Shown: positions 1-7,886, counted from the first letter of the stretch. The stretch: 64,000 nucleotides of DNA from Streptomyces violaceorubidus (GCF_000717995.1 NZ_JODM01000001.1:434001-498000); one strand, 5' to 3'. Notes: generated from the letters alone by a model not told the origin. Translations and numbers: made by a program.

Positions 1-468
1 CTCCACGCCCTCCTTGACACAGTTCTGATAGAGCGTCTGGAGGATCATGTGACCGGTGCGGTCGGCCGCGTAACAGGAGCGGCGGACCGGGGCCTCGCCG
101 TGGTTGCGGCTGTGACCGCCGAAGCGGCGCTGGTCGATCGTCCCGCCCGGCGTCCGGTTGAACGGCAGGCCCATCTTCTCCAGGTCGAGGACCGAGTCGA
201 TGGCCTCCTTCGCCAGGATCTCGGCGGCGTCCTGGTCGACCAGGTAGTCACCGCCCTTGACCGTGTCGAAGGTGTGCCACTCCCAGTTGTCCTCCTCCAC
301 GTTGGCCAGCGCGGCGGCCATGCCGCCCTGCGCGGCGCCCGTGTGGGAGCGGGTGGGGTAGAGCTTCGTCAGCACGGCGGTGCGGCTGCGCTTGGTCGAC
401 TCGATGGCCGCGCGCATGCCGGCGCCACCGGCGCCGACGATGACGGTGTCGTACTTGTGTACCTTCAT
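1..468 (-). CDS. sdhA: Succinate dehydrogenase flavoprotein subunit, N-terminal part
   Basis: This is the first 156 codons of the catalytic subunit of succinate dehydrogenase, which oxidises succinate to fumarate with covalently bound FAD. The minus-strand reading starts MKVHKYDTVIVGAGGAGMR, a textbook dinucleotide-binding start. It continues with the TRSHTGAAQGG segment that contains the FAD-attachment histidine and with the conserved GGHSRNHGEAPVRR stretch. The frame is open to the window edge, so the C-terminal three quarters lie outside. It sits 19 nt downstream of sdhD in the same direction, as expected for an sdhCDA(B) operon. Identity is secure. Only the remainder of the gene is missing. 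Confidence 0.95.
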   Translation of the reverse strand, partial: MKVHKYDTVIVGAGGAGMRAAIESTKRSRTAVLTKLYPTRSHTGAAQGGMAAALANVEEDNWEWHTFDTVKGGDYLVDQDAAEILAKEAIDSVLDLEKMGLPFNRTPGGTIDQRRFGGHSRNHGEAPVRRSCYAADRTGHMILQTLYQNCVKEGVE

Positions 469-487
469 GATTTTCGCAGCCCCGTGC

Positions 488-970
488 CTAGCGGATGTTC
501 GGGTCGAAGGTGAAGATCACCAGCGTGCCCAGCAGGATGGTGAACACCGTGGCGGTGTAGAGCAGGCCCTTGAGCCACAGCCGGGTGTTGGGGCGCTCCG
601 CGTAGTCGTTGATGACCGTGCGCAGGCCGTTCGCGCCGTGCAGCATCGCGAGCCAGAGCATCAGCAGGTCCCAGACCTGCCAGAACGGCGAGGCCCAGCG
701 GCCCGCCACGAAGGCGAAGCCGATCTTGGAGACGCCGCCGTCGAGCACCAGCTGGATCAGCAGGTGGCCGAGCACCAGGACGACCAGCACCACGCCGGAC
801 AGGCGCATGAAGAGCCAGGCGGCCATCTCGAAGTTGCCCCGGGTGGACTTCGGGGTCTTCTTCGTGCGGGCGCGGGGCGCCTCGATGAGCGGCGCCGGGT
901 TGTCGACCGTGTAGAGGGAGGCGCCCTCGACGGGGCCGATCCCGGAAGCGGGGGATTCAGTCGTGGACAT
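488..970 (-). CDS. sdhD: Succinate dehydrogenase hydrophobic membrane anchor subunit
   Basis: A 160-residue membrane anchor of complex II. It begins with a hydrophilic stretch of about 45 residues, followed by three hydrophobic helices: around residues 50-80 (AAWLFMRLSGVVLVVLVLGH), 100-118 (WDLLMLWLAMLHGANG) and 132-152 (LLYTATVFTILLGTLVIF). The helix-1 histidine and the LHGANGLR segment resemble the haem and quinone region of the family. It lies between sdhC (5 nt upstream) and sdhA (19 nt downstream), so the three are almost certainly co-transcribed. The ATG start is the only one preceding helix 1. Confidence 0.92.
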   Translation of the reverse strand: MSTTESPASGIGPVEGASLYTVDNPAPLIEAPRARTKKTPKSTRGNFEMAAWLFMRLSGVVLVVLVLGHLLIQLVLDGGVSKIGFAFVAGRWASPFWQVWDLLMLWLAMLHGANGLRTVINDYAERPNTRLWLKGLLYTATVFTILLGTLVIFTFDPNIR

Positions 971-975
971 TGGCG

Positions 976-1356
976 TCAGCTCCCGAACAGTTCACGAGCG
1001 GCGTGGCCGAGGACGGGGTAGATCGCCCCGAGCATCAGCACGACCCACAGGGCGACGACGGTCCAGAGCATCTGCTTCTGGTAGCGGGCGCCCTTGACCC
1101 AGAAGTCGACGGCGATGACACGCAGGCCGTTGAGCGCGTGGAAGAGGATGGCGGCGACGAGGCCGTACTCCAGCAGCGCGACGATCGGCGTCTTGTACGT
1201 GGCCACGACGGTGTCGTAGGCCTCGGGGGACACCCGCACGAGAGCGGTGTCCAGCACGTGAACGAACAGGAAGAAGAAGATGAGGACGCCGGTGACTCGG
1301 TGAGCCACCCAGGACCACATTCCTTCCCGGCCGCGGTACAGCGTTCCAGCCGGCAC
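976..1356 (-). CDS. sdhC: Succinate dehydrogenase cytochrome b556 subunit
   Basis: A 126-residue cytochrome b subunit of succinate dehydrogenase. The sequence MWSWVAHRVTGVLIFFFLFVHVLDTALV carries the SxxHRxTG quinone-site signature and a histidine-containing first helix. Two further helices follow (ALLEYGLVAAILFHALNGLRV and MLWTVVALWVVLMLGAIYPVL). I choose the GTG at 1356 (VPAGTLYRGREG) because a GGAGG ribosome-binding site lies just upstream. The frame stays open to an ATG at 1446, but that extension looks like leader sequence. It is the first gene of the sdhC-sdhD-sdhA operon. Confidence 0.92.
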   Translation of the reverse strand: MPAGTLYRGREGMWSWVAHRVTGVLIFFFLFVHVLDTALVRVSPEAYDTVVATYKTPIVALLEYGLVAAILFHALNGLRVIAVDFWVKGARYQKQMLWTVVALWVVLMLGAIYPVLGHAARELFGS

Positions 1357-1565
1357 GGAAATTTCCTCCGGGAGCGGGGATTGGGGCCGCGCCGGCTTTC
1401 CTTGTCGGTCGGGCCCGGCCGGGTACGGTCCACCGGCCCCCAGCATGGTAGCGACGTGTACCTGCGGTGCTTACAGGGGGCCTGCCGGTGTGATCAAAGT
1501 TGCACTCAAAGGAGCAGTGGGGTTGCTGCGGGGGCGGCTACTGGGGTGGGGTTTTGTCCTTGAAT

Positions 1566-1616
1566 GCCGGGTGCGGGCCGTCCGTGGCTGGTCGCGCCCC
1601 GCGGCGGAGCCGCTGA
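1566..1616 (-). terminator. Possible terminator in the gap upstream of sdhC
   Basis: On the minus strand, 4 nt after the OHCU-decarboxylase-like gene stops, there is a short GCGGC/GCCGC hairpin (1601-1613). A GCGCGACCAGCCACGGACGG-type stretch follows. From memory this stretch is a widespread Streptomyces intergenic motif. It could end transcription before the sdh promoter. No T-run is visible, so confidence is low. Confidence 0.35.
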
Positions 1617-2129
1617 TCACAGCCCCGCGCCCCTGAGCGTGCTGATCAGTCTGCCTCTTGCCAGGTGCCGGAGTTCTTCTGCCGCTACCAGGCGTTCTTC
1701 GTCCAGGTCGTTAATCAAACGTGACCGGATGGCTGCCAGCAGGTGGTTCAGCGTCTCGTCCGGACTCAGACCGGCCAGGCTGATGACGAACACGTGTCCG
1801 AAGCGGGACTCGTAGGCCGCGTGGGCGGCGCTCAGGGCCGTGTGGGCCGCCGCGTAGGTGTCCTCCGGCAGGGCGGGCCGGGACTCCGCGGTCAGGGCCT
1901 CCGCCAGGTCGTCCGGGGAGAGGTCGTACGCCGCCTCGTCCGCCGCCGCCAGGAGGGCGGGAAGGTCGGGGTAGGGGCGGTGGGCGGTGAGGCGGTGGGC
2001 CCAGGCGCGGCTGTTCAGGCAGGCGAGGAGGGTCTGGGCGGCCTCGTCGGCGGGTGCCGTGTTGAAGCGCTCCAGCGGGGTGGCCGTGGCCGGTGCGGCG
2101 CGTGTTTGCACCGGTACCGGTATGGCCAC
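1617..2129 (-). CDS. OHCU decarboxylase-like protein, catalytic residues apparently lost
   Basis: A 170-residue all-helical protein resembling 2-oxo-4-hydroxy-4-carboxy-5-ureidoimidazoline decarboxylase, the enzyme that makes S-allantoin from urate. Recognisable pieces are LLACLNSRAWAHRLTAHRPYPDLPALLAAADEA near the N-terminus, AYESRFGHVFVISLAGLSPDETL in the middle and AAEELRHLARGRL near the end. Where the family normally has an HPRIG/HPDLA-type segment with the catalytic histidine, this protein reads AESRPALP. The usual SxxEQ glutamate is not obvious either. It may therefore be a non-catalytic paralogue. No uricase or allantoinase gene is nearby. The GTG at 2129 lacks a clear ribosome-binding site, so the start is uncertain. 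Confidence 0.7.
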   Translation of the reverse strand: MAIPVPVQTRAAPATATPLERFNTAPADEAAQTLLACLNSRAWAHRLTAHRPYPDLPALLAAADEAAYDLSPDDLAEALTAESRPALPEDTYAAAHTALSAAHAAYESRFGHVFVISLAGLSPDETLNHLLAAIRSRLINDLDEERLVAAEELRHLARGRLISTLRGAGL

Positions 2130-2341
2130 TCGGCGGGGGAGGTCTGGGAGACGGTACGCAGGCAGCGTGGGTCCTTGTGGGCTTCACGTGTGTGTCGGCA
2201 GGGGATTGTGCGAAGGATGTGGCGTCACGTTATCGAGTGACGGCAACGCGCGTCCGTCCGATGCCCGAATTTCACCCGAACGGGAGAGTTTCAGAACATG
2301 TGGTGGACGCATGACGGCAACGGCGGCCCTAGGTTGGCGCT

Positions 2342-3958
2342 GTGAGCCAGCACAGAGGCCGGACACCGGCGCACAGAGTGAGGCAGCGGGCCGTGATCGC
2401 CGGCGCGGTGGTCGCCGCGCTCGGCGTGGGGGTCGGCCTGTGGGCCACCGACGGCGACGGTGAGGGCGACCGCCGGGGCGGCTCGGCGACCGGGTCGGCC
2501 GAGGCGGCCGCGCCCAGCCCCAGCCGCTCCTACCCGCTGTCCGAGGCGCCGCGCACCATACCCGCCGTGCGCGAGCACACCGCGGCCCGCGGCCCCGGCT
2601 GGCAGCCCGGCAAGGGGCACCGGGTCGTCGTCGCCGACGCCTCGCTCGCCGACGAGGGCAGGCAGACCGCCGGCGAGCTGGGCATGACGTACGCCGGCCA
2701 GAAGGACGACGAACGCGCCGGGGACCTGCTCCTCGACGTCAAGGCCGACAAGGGCGCGAACCCGGAGTCGTACACCATGACCGTGCGCGACGGCCGGGTC
2801 ACCGTCACCGGACCCGCCGAAGCGGGCGTCTACTACGGCACCCGCACCCTGAAGCAGGCGGTGGCCGGCGGCGGCACCGCGCCGGAGGGCGTGGTGAAGG
2901 ACGAGCCGGCCAAGCCCAAGCGCGGCTTCTCGCTCGACATCGCCCGCAAGCACTACAGCGCCGACTGGATCAAGGACCGGATCCGGGAGCTGGGCGACCT
3001 CAAGTTCAACGAGTTGGGCCTGCACTTCTCCGACGACCAGGCCTTCCGCATCGAGTCCGACTCGCACCCCGAGATCGTCTCGGACGAGCACCTGACCAAG
3101 GCCGAGACGAAGGAGATCATCGATCTCGCCGCCTCGCGCCACATCACCGTCGTCCCCGAGATCGACTCGCCGGGCCACCTGGGCGCCGTGATCGCCGCCC
3201 ACCCCGACCTCCAGCTCCGCAACGCGCAGGGCACGCCCACCCGCGGCGCCATCGACATCTCCAAGCCGGAGGCCGCGAAGATCGTCGACGACCTGCTGGA
3301 CGAGTACGCCGACCTCTTCCCCGGCTCCCAGTTCCACCTCGGCGCCGACGAGTACCAGGCGCTGGTGGTGCCCGACCCCGAGGCGTCCTACCCGACGCTG
3401 GCCGCCGCCGCCCGCAAGTCCTACGGCTCCGGCGGCACCGTCGCCGACCTGACCACGGGCTGGCTCAACGGCCGGGCCAAGACGGTCATGGCCCACCACC
3501 GCACCCCGCGCGCCTGGAACGACGGCTTCTTCAAGGACACGTCCGTCGAGCCGCTCAAGGACATCAAGGTCGCCTACTGGACCGGCAAGGAGATCGGCGC
3601 CCGCCCGCCGACGGAGTACCTGAGCGAGGGCCGCCAGGTCCTCAACTACAACGACGAGTTCCTCTACTACGTCCTCGGCCAGCCGCAGACCTTCGTCTAC
3701 CCGACCGGCGAGCGCATCTACGAGCAGTGGACCCCGCGCGTCCTGCGCGGCACCACGGCCGTCGACGCCAAGTACGACCGGCAGATACTCGGCGGCAGCT
3801 TCGCCGTCTGGGGCGACTTCCCGAACGCCCAGACCCAGGCCCAGGTCGCCGAGGGCATCCGGCTGCCGCTGGCCGCGACGGTCCAGAAGCTGTGGGACCC
3901 CGGCAAGCCCGAGCTGTCCTGGGCGGAGTTCACGTCGCTGGCGGACCGGCTCGACTGA
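2342..3958 (+). CDS. Secreted or membrane-anchored GH20 beta-N-acetylhexosaminidase
   Basis: A 538-residue glycoside hydrolase family 20 enzyme, predicted to release terminal GlcNAc/GalNAc from chitin oligomers or glycoconjugates outside the cell. Residues 14-35 (RQRAVIAGAVVAALGVGVGLW) form a signal or anchor helix. A Ser/Pro/Ala-rich linker follows, then a GH20b-type N-terminal domain (about 65-190) and the (beta/alpha)8 catalytic domain beginning at KRGFSLDIARKHYS. The adjacent Asp-Glu catalytic pair is in FHLGADEY (about residue 335). The substrate-contact tryptophans WNDGF, YWTG and WGD are present. The GTG start has no strong Shine-Dalgarno. A TAGGTT box ends 6 nt before it, so a leaderless mRNA is plausible. 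Confidence 0.88.
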   Translation: MSQHRGRTPAHRVRQRAVIAGAVVAALGVGVGLWATDGDGEGDRRGGSATGSAEAAAPSPSRSYPLSEAPRTIPAVREHTAARGPGWQPGKGHRVVVADASLADEGRQTAGELGMTYAGQKDDERAGDLLLDVKADKGANPESYTMTVRDGRVTVTGPAEAGVYYGTRTLKQAVAGGGTAPEGVVKDEPAKPKRGFSLDIARKHYSADWIKDRIRELGDLKFNELGLHFSDDQAFRIESDSHPEIVSDEHLTKAETKEIIDLAASRHITVVPEIDSPGHLGAVIAAHPDLQLRNAQGTPTRGAIDISKPEAAKIVDDLLDEYADLFPGSQFHLGADEYQALVVPDPEASYPTLAAAARKSYGSGGTVADLTTGWLNGRAKTVMAHHRTPRAWNDGFFKDTSVEPLKDIKVAYWTGKEIGARPPTEYLSEGRQVLNYNDEFLYYVLGQPQTFVYPTGERIYEQWTPRVLRGTTAVDAKYDRQILGGSFAVWGDFPNAQTQAQVAEGIRLPLAATVQKLWDPGKPELSWAEFTSLADRLD

Positions 3959-4087
3959 CGCGGCCCTGGGGGACCCCGGGGCCCGCCCGGCCGCGACGCG
4001 CCGATTGTCCGATCCTGCTGCGAACCCGCGGGCGGCTGTGGTGGTCTTTTGGCCGAGCCGAACCGACACGCCGGGGGGAACCGGGAC

Positions 4088-4645
4088 ATGGGCTACTGGG
4101 GGTACTTCGTCGTCGGCCGCGCCGAGCGGCCGCTCGCGGAGCTGGAGGCGCTGTCCCGCGCCGCGGACATGACCCTGCGCGAGTCCGCCGCGGACGGTTG
4201 GCAGGTGTGGGAGTTCGCGGGCGGCGACGGGGACGTCGGCAACATGAACGACCTGGCCGCCCAGACCGGCGCGCCCGCGCTGTTCGGGTACGTGATGGAC
4301 AGCGACTGCGTGGTCCTGGAGGCGGCGGCGCCCGGGAGCGGGGCGTGGACGACCTGCCTGGCGCGCACCGCCATGGCCGGATACCTGGGCGCCGAACGGG
4401 ACGGGCTCACCCTGGAGGACTACTTCCTGGAGCCCCGGGACGCCGCCGAGCGCGCCGTCGCCTGGGCGGCGGAGGCGGGGCGCGTCGCGAGCGCGGGGGA
4501 ACTGACCGAGGTGCTGGCGGAGGACCCGGCGGCGGACCGGGACGCGGGTTCCTCGGCGGACCGCGATGCCGGCGCCGCCGACGGACCGGTGGCCGAAACC
4601 CTCTTCTTCCGGTTCCTCGACCGGCTGGGCGTCGTGCCGCTGTGA
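4088..4645 (+). CDS. Conserved hypothetical protein
   Basis: A 185-residue acidic protein starting MGYWGYFVVGRAERPLAELEAL. I do not recognise a family with certainty. The N-terminal 100 residues look like a compact alpha/beta domain with many tryptophans (GWQVWEFAGG). They are followed by a helical segment around DYFLEPRDAAERAVAWAAEAG and a low-complexity region with the repeat ADRDAGSSADRDAGAA before a hydrophobic end. No signal peptide or membrane segment is visible. The ATG at 4088 has a GGGGGAA ribosome-binding site 5-10 nt upstream. An earlier in-frame ATG at 4049 is less well placed. The stop codon overlaps the promoter-like box at 4641. Confidence 0.75.
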   Translation: MGYWGYFVVGRAERPLAELEALSRAADMTLRESAADGWQVWEFAGGDGDVGNMNDLAAQTGAPALFGYVMDSDCVVLEAAAPGSGAWTTCLARTAMAGYLGAERDGLTLEDYFLEPRDAAERAVAWAAEAGRVASAGELTEVLAEDPAADRDAGSSADRDAGAADGPVAETLFFRFLDRLGVVPL

Positions 4646-4672
4646 CACTCCCGGGCCGTCGCGCGCAGTAAG
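4641..4672 (+). promoter_or_regulatory. Candidate ECF-type promoter (TGTGACAC, N16, GCAGTAAG)
   Basis: TGTGACAC at 4641-4648 and GCAGTAAG at 4665-4672 are separated by exactly 16 bases. The same two boxes with the same spacing occur at 9787, and related ones occur at 5421, 5937 and 7657. Spacing and position (61 nt before the next start) fit an alternative-sigma promoter for the gene at 4733. The first box overlaps the stop codon of the preceding gene. Confidence 0.5.
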
Positions 4673-4732
4673 GGGCAGCGCGGGCTCCGTGGTGGTGAGC
4701 GGGGCGGAACGGCAGGAAGTGGGAGGGCCCCG

Positions 4733-5302
4733 ATGAGCCTGGTGGAACTGATCGCGCGGGCCGACGCACGCGGACTCGCCGCGAGCGGGCTGGCTTGTCT
4801 GGATCGCTGCGTTCCGCTGCTGGACGGCGACGACGAGGCCGTCAGACCCCTGTGGGCGGCCCTCGCCGACACCACCGGCGAGGAGCCCGGACGCGACTGG
4901 GAGCACCGGCTGGCCCAACTGCGGGACAGACTCGCCGGCCCCGACGCCACCGGTGAGGACGAGGCCGTGGTCCTGGCCCGCCGCATGCTCGCGGACGCCC
5001 CGGCCGACTGCTCGGGACCGGCGCTGCGCACGTGGGCAGACGCCTGCTCCGTCGCCTCGCTCCGCATCCACCGGCTGCTCGACCCGGCGGCGGACCCGGC
5101 TCCGGGCGCCGAGGTCCCGCGTGACGGGGGTGCGGAGCGGCTGCCCCCGCTCGTCGCGGCTGAACTGCGCCGCCAGGTGGGCGTCCTGGAGCTGCTCGCC
5201 GGGCACGGTGCGGCCGGGCTGCGTCCGGCCCTGGAGGTGTGCACGGAGGGGCGCCGGGTGCTGCGCGCGGTGGTCTCCCGGCGGGCCCGGGGGCGGGGTT
5301 GA
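4733..5302 (+). CDS. Conserved hypothetical protein
   Basis: A 189-residue soluble, helix-rich, Ala/Leu/Arg-dominated protein beginning MSLVELIARADARGLAASGLACLDRCVPLL. I do not recognise a domain. It contains four cysteines or cysteine-adjacent helices (LACLDRC, PADCSG, DACSVA, EVCTEG), but they are not spaced like a metal site. No signal peptide is seen. The ATG follows a GGGAGGG ribosome-binding site at about 4720-4726. It is the first gene downstream of the promoter-like motif at 4641-4672, so it may belong to the regulon of one of the two neighbouring ECF sigma factors. That is inference. Confidence 0.75.
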   Translation: MSLVELIARADARGLAASGLACLDRCVPLLDGDDEAVRPLWAALADTTGEEPGRDWEHRLAQLRDRLAGPDATGEDEAVVLARRMLADAPADCSGPALRTWADACSVASLRIHRLLDPAADPAPGAEVPRDGGAERLPPLVAAELRRQVGVLELLAGHGAAGLRPALEVCTEGRRVLRAVVSRRARGRG

Positions 5303-5420
5303 GCCCGGGGTCCGCCGCGGGGCCCTGTGAGCGTCGTGCGGGGAACGCGCGGCGGCGGTGCGGAGGACGTGGGGGAGGTGGGGCGGTCCTGCGCCGGTTG
5401 CGGGGCGACCGGCTCCCCTG

Positions 5421-5452
5421 TGTGACACCACCCCGCCCCACGGCGCTATAGC
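5421..5452 (+). promoter_or_regulatory. Candidate ECF-type promoter (TGTGACAC, N16, GCTATAGC)
   Basis: TGTGACAC (5421-5428), 16 bases, then GCTATAGC (5445-5452) immediately before the predicted start of the next gene. The architecture is the same as at 4641 and 9787. The short distance to the start codon suggests a leaderless or nearly leaderless transcript. Confidence 0.5.
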
Positions 5453-5456
5453 CCAT

Positions 5457-5888
5457 GTGACGACTGTGACCAGCGGATTGACGAGCGGATGGACGAGCGG
5501 GACGCCGAGCCCGCAGCAGACCCGGCCGTCGGCCGCCGCCAAGCCGGTGCGGTGGGCGGCGGACGCGGTGGCCACGATGCGCGAGGGCGCGAGGCTGCGC
5601 CTGGACTACTCGGCGCAGAGCCTGTGGCGCGTGGACCGGGTGATCGACGGTATCCGGGGCGAGGAGGCGCCGTACGCCGCCGTGGAGCCGATGCTGCGCG
5701 GACTCGGTGCCTACGCCGGGGAGGTGATCGTGCGTCAGTCCGGCGGCGAGTGGTGGGCGTCCGGCGGCGACCACTGGGTCCGCACGCCGGACGGCCGCCT
5801 GTGGGACCCGATCGAGGAGGCCCGCCGCTGCTTCGCCGGAGACGGGTCGCTGCGCCTGCTGTGCCGGGACGCGACGGCGGCCCCGTGA
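5457..5888 (+). CDS. Conserved hypothetical protein
   Basis: A roughly 143-residue protein. After a variable Ser/Thr-rich N-terminus it has a compact conserved-looking body: WAADAVATMREGARLRLDYSAQSLWRVDRVIDGIRGE, then LRGLGAYAGEVIVRQSGGEWWASGGDHWVRTPDGRLWDPIEEARRCFAGDGSLRLLC. The pattern of an N-terminal helix followed by a beta-rich W/G segment resembles small uncharacterised actinobacterial domains that I cannot name. No signal peptide is visible. The GTG at 5457 or 5466 is the most likely start. Upstream in-frame starts back to 5358 give an unlikely Gly/Pro-rich extension. Confidence 0.7.
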   Translation: MTTVTSGLTSGWTSGTPSPQQTRPSAAAKPVRWAADAVATMREGARLRLDYSAQSLWRVDRVIDGIRGEEAPYAAVEPMLRGLGAYAGEVIVRQSGGEWWASGGDHWVRTPDGRLWDPIEEARRCFAGDGSLRLLCRDATAAP

Positions 5889-5936
5889 CGCCCCGCCGCG
5901 ACCACCGGGGACCCGGGCGGGCCCCGTGACCTTCCC

Positions 5937-5968
5937 TGTGACACTTCCGTACGCCCCGACGCTGATGA
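5937..5968 (+). promoter_or_regulatory. Candidate ECF-type promoter upstream of the first sigma-factor gene
   Basis: TGTGACAC (5937-5944), 16 bases, then GCTGATGA (5961-5968). The first box is identical to those at 4641, 5421 and 9787. It precedes the sigma gene at 6053 by 84 nt and would allow autoregulation, which is common for ECF sigma factors. Confidence 0.45.
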
Positions 5969-6052
5969 CCTTGGGGGCGGGCTCACCCGAGCGCGCGGAG
6001 GACTCGGTACGGACGAGGACGGTTCTTGGGCCAGCGAGGGGAACCCCGCCGC

Positions 6053-6643
6053 GTGCAGGCGTACGACGGGGAACTGGGCGCGGCGGTCGCGCGGGCCCAG
6101 GACGGTGACGAGGCCGCCTTCGCGGTCGCCTACCGGCTCGTGCAGCCGGGACTGCTCGGCTACGTGCGCGGGCTGGTCGGGGAGGACGCCGAGGACGTCG
6201 CGGCGGACGCCTGGCTGGAGATAGCCCGTGACCTGCGGCGCTTCAAGGGCGACGGAGCCGGCTTCCGGGGCTGGACGGCGACGATCGCCCGGCACCGGGC
6301 CCTGGACCACCTGCGCCGCCAGAAGGTACGGCCCCGGCCCACGGCGCTGGACCAGGACGTCGTGGACCTGCCCGGCCCGCACACCACCCACGACCAGGTA
6401 CTGGAGAACCTCTCCACCCGGACCGCGCTCGCCCTGGTCTCGGCGCTGCCGCGCGACCAGGCCGAGGCCGTCCTGCTGCGGGTCGTCGTCGGTCTCGACG
6501 GGCCCTCCGCCGCGCGCGTGCTCGGCAAGCGGCCGGGCGCGGTGCGCACGGCGACGTACCGGGGTCTGAAGCGGCTGGCACGGCGACTGGGGACCGACGG
6601 TGTGACGGATGACGGTCCCAGGACGCTGGGGGAGTCGACATGA
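6053..6643 (+). CDS. ECF-type RNA polymerase sigma factor, copy 1
   Basis: A roughly 196-residue sigma factor with regions 2 and 4 only. Region 2 spans LGAAVARAQDGDEAAFAVAYRLVQPGLLGYVRGLVG...DVAADAWLEIARDLRRFKGDGAGFRGWTATIARHRALDHLRRQ. Region 4 spans ALVSALPRDQAEAVLLRVVVGLDGPSAARVLGKRPGAVRTATYRGLKRLARRL, where LGKRPGAVRTATYRGLKRL is the -35 recognition helix-turn-helix. I prefer the GTG at 6053, which follows an AGGGGA box, over a TTG at 6026. The stop overlaps the next ATG by 4 nt (ATGA). It is a close paralogue of the sigma factor at 7887. Between the first helix and DVAADAW the protein has one residue fewer (VGEDAEDV against VGDHDAEDV). Confidence 0.9.
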   Translation: MQAYDGELGAAVARAQDGDEAAFAVAYRLVQPGLLGYVRGLVGEDAEDVAADAWLEIARDLRRFKGDGAGFRGWTATIARHRALDHLRRQKVRPRPTALDQDVVDLPGPHTTHDQVLENLSTRTALALVSALPRDQAEAVLLRVVVGLDGPSAARVLGKRPGAVRTATYRGLKRLARRLGTDGVTDDGPRTLGEST

Positions 6644-7515
6644 GGGGCGCCGAGGACGGCGGCCCCGCGGACCGGGCGGGAACGGAGACGGGCATGGGTG
6701 CACGGCACGGGGAGGGCGACGGCCGCGGCGCCGGCCCTCCCCGGTCCGCCCCCGTCGGCGACCCCCGCACGGAGGCACTGCTCGCCGCCGCGCTGCGCGG
6801 GGAGCGGGCAGGCGCCGACGGCGAACGGCGGGCCCTGGTCGCGTTCCGGGCCGCACGGGAGGCGGAACCGGCCCGGGCCGCGCGCACCCGGCGGCGGGAC
6901 GACTGGCGGCCACGCGAGGGGCGGCACCCGGGGCGCGCACCGAGGACCGCCCTCTCCGTCCTGCTGGCGAGCCTCACCCTGGGCGGGGTCGCCTACGCGG
7001 CGGCCATGGGCGGGGACGGCTCCGCCGCGGCCCCCGGCGGCCCCCGGCGCACCCTTCCGGCCGCCCCCGCCGACAGCGCCCCGGCCCGGCCGGCCGCCAC
7101 CCCGCACGCCACCACCCCGGTCCCCGCCACCACACCCCCCGGCGCCTCCGTGCCGCCGGACCACCCGTCCGCCGCCCGGGACACCGAGGCCCGCTGTCGC
7201 GCCTACGCACGACTGGAGGGCCGCGGCGAGGCCCTGGACGCCCCGGCCTGGCAGCGCCTGGTCACGGCGGCGGGCGGCGCGGAGCACGTCGCGGCCTACT
7301 GCGCCGGCCTGCCCGCCGCACAGCCGGGAGGAGGGCCGTCGAACGCCGACGGGAACACGGACGGGCACACGGACGGGAACACGGACAGGAACACGGACGG
7401 GAACGCCGACGGGGAAAACAGCGCCGACCCGGACAGCGGCAACCAGGACGGCGGCGGCCAGGAGAACGGCGCCGGCGGCAGCGCCCGGGGGCAGGTCCCC
7501 GGCCGGGACCGCTAG
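6640..7515 (+). CDS. Single-pass membrane protein, probable partner (anti-sigma candidate) of ECF factor
   Basis: A 291-residue protein translationally coupled to the upstream sigma factor (ATGA overlap). A cytoplasmic part of about 100 residues (TEALLAAALRGERAGADGERRALVAFRAAREAE) precedes one hydrophobic segment, TALSVLLASLTLGGVAYAAAMGG (about 104-126). The extracellular part is Pro/Ala-rich with a conserved-looking patch, CRAYARLEGRGEALDAPAWQRLVTAAGGAEHVAAYC, that contains two cysteines, then a repetitive N-T-D-G-rich tail. The same layout occurs in the gene at 8549. Cytoplasmic domain, single helix and external domain suit a membrane anti-sigma factor. No ZAS zinc motif (HxxxCxxC) is visible, so that role is inferred from position only. 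Confidence 0.75.
   Translation: MRGAEDGGPADRAGTETGMGARHGEGDGRGAGPPRSAPVGDPRTEALLAAALRGERAGADGERRALVAFRAAREAEPARAARTRRRDDWRPREGRHPGRAPRTALSVLLASLTLGGVAYAAAMGGDGSAAAPGGPRRTLPAAPADSAPARPAATPHATTPVPATTPPGASVPPDHPSAARDTEARCRAYARLEGRGEALDAPAWQRLVTAAGGAEHVAAYCAGLPAAQPGGGPSNADGNTDGHTDGNTDRNTDGNADGENSADPDSGNQDGGGQENGAGGSARGQVPGRDR
7350..7416 (+). repeat. 12-bp coding tandem repeat (N-T-D-G)
   Basis: About five imperfect copies of a 12-bp unit of the form GACGGGAACACG, encoding N-T-D-G/H-T-D-G/N-T-D-R repeats in the C-terminal tail of the preceding protein. Such repeats are prone to length variation. Confidence 0.75.
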
Positions 7516-7592
7516 GGCGGCCTGGCCCGTACGGGGCGACGGCGGCGGCCGAGGCGACGGCCGGGGCCGCCACCCCCCACAGGAGAGGCCCC

Positions 7593-7624
7593 GGCCGTCG
7601 CGCGGCACGGGCCGCGCGACGGCC
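7593..7624 (+). terminator. Hairpin terminator after first sigma operon
   Basis: A perfect 14-bp inverted repeat, GGCCGTCGCGCGGC (7593-7606) with its complement at 7611-7624 and a 4-nt loop. No T-run follows, as is common in Streptomyces terminators. Confidence 0.75.
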
Positions 7625-7656
7625 CGTACTCCCTTCAGCGCCGCGACTGCGTTTTC

Positions 7657-7688
7657 TGTCACACCTCACCGCGTCACGGGTTAGTTGC
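7657..7688 (+). promoter_or_regulatory. Candidate ECF-type promoter upstream of the second sigma-factor gene
   Basis: TGTCACAC (7657-7664), 16 bases, TTAGTTGC (7681-7688). One base differs from the TGTGACAC box of the sister sites and the spacing is identical. It implies a leader of roughly 190 nt before the sigma gene at 7887. Confidence 0.4.
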
Positions 7689-7886
7689 ATCTTGTACGGC
7701 AATGCGAGGGGGACATGGACGAGTGGCGGTTTCAAGACGTAACGTGCCATTCGCGCCGGTGCGGCGGGGGGCCCGCCCCCGCGACGGTGTTGCGGGGAGA
7801 CCACCGCGACCATCGGTCGAGAAACCACGACGGCGAGGACCACGTCCGCGAGAGCGGCGCCGGCTCAGGCGCAGAAAGGCTTCTCG

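Larger units (their letters stand above)
7516..7886 (+). other. 371-bp intergenic region between the two sigma operons
   Basis: No credible gene is visible. It holds a strong hairpin terminator (7593-7624) for the first operon, a promoter-like TGTCACAC/TTAGTTGC pair (7657-7688) and about 200 nt of G/C-rich leader before the second sigma gene. The A/T-richer stretch around 7680-7700 is the only such local dip. Confidence 0.6.

Noticed and set aside
2291..5575. Minus-strand frame of 1094 codons opposite the GH20 and two hypothetical genes
   Set aside because: Its residues are Gly/Arg/Val-rich without any domain, and GH20 on the other strand has full motif support. It is a typical high-GC shadow frame.
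6601..6632. TGTGACGG-N16-GCTGGGGG as a further member of the ECF promoter family
   Set aside because: The second box has no resemblance to a -10 element and lies in coding sequence. Similar placement to 8510 can be due to operon homology.
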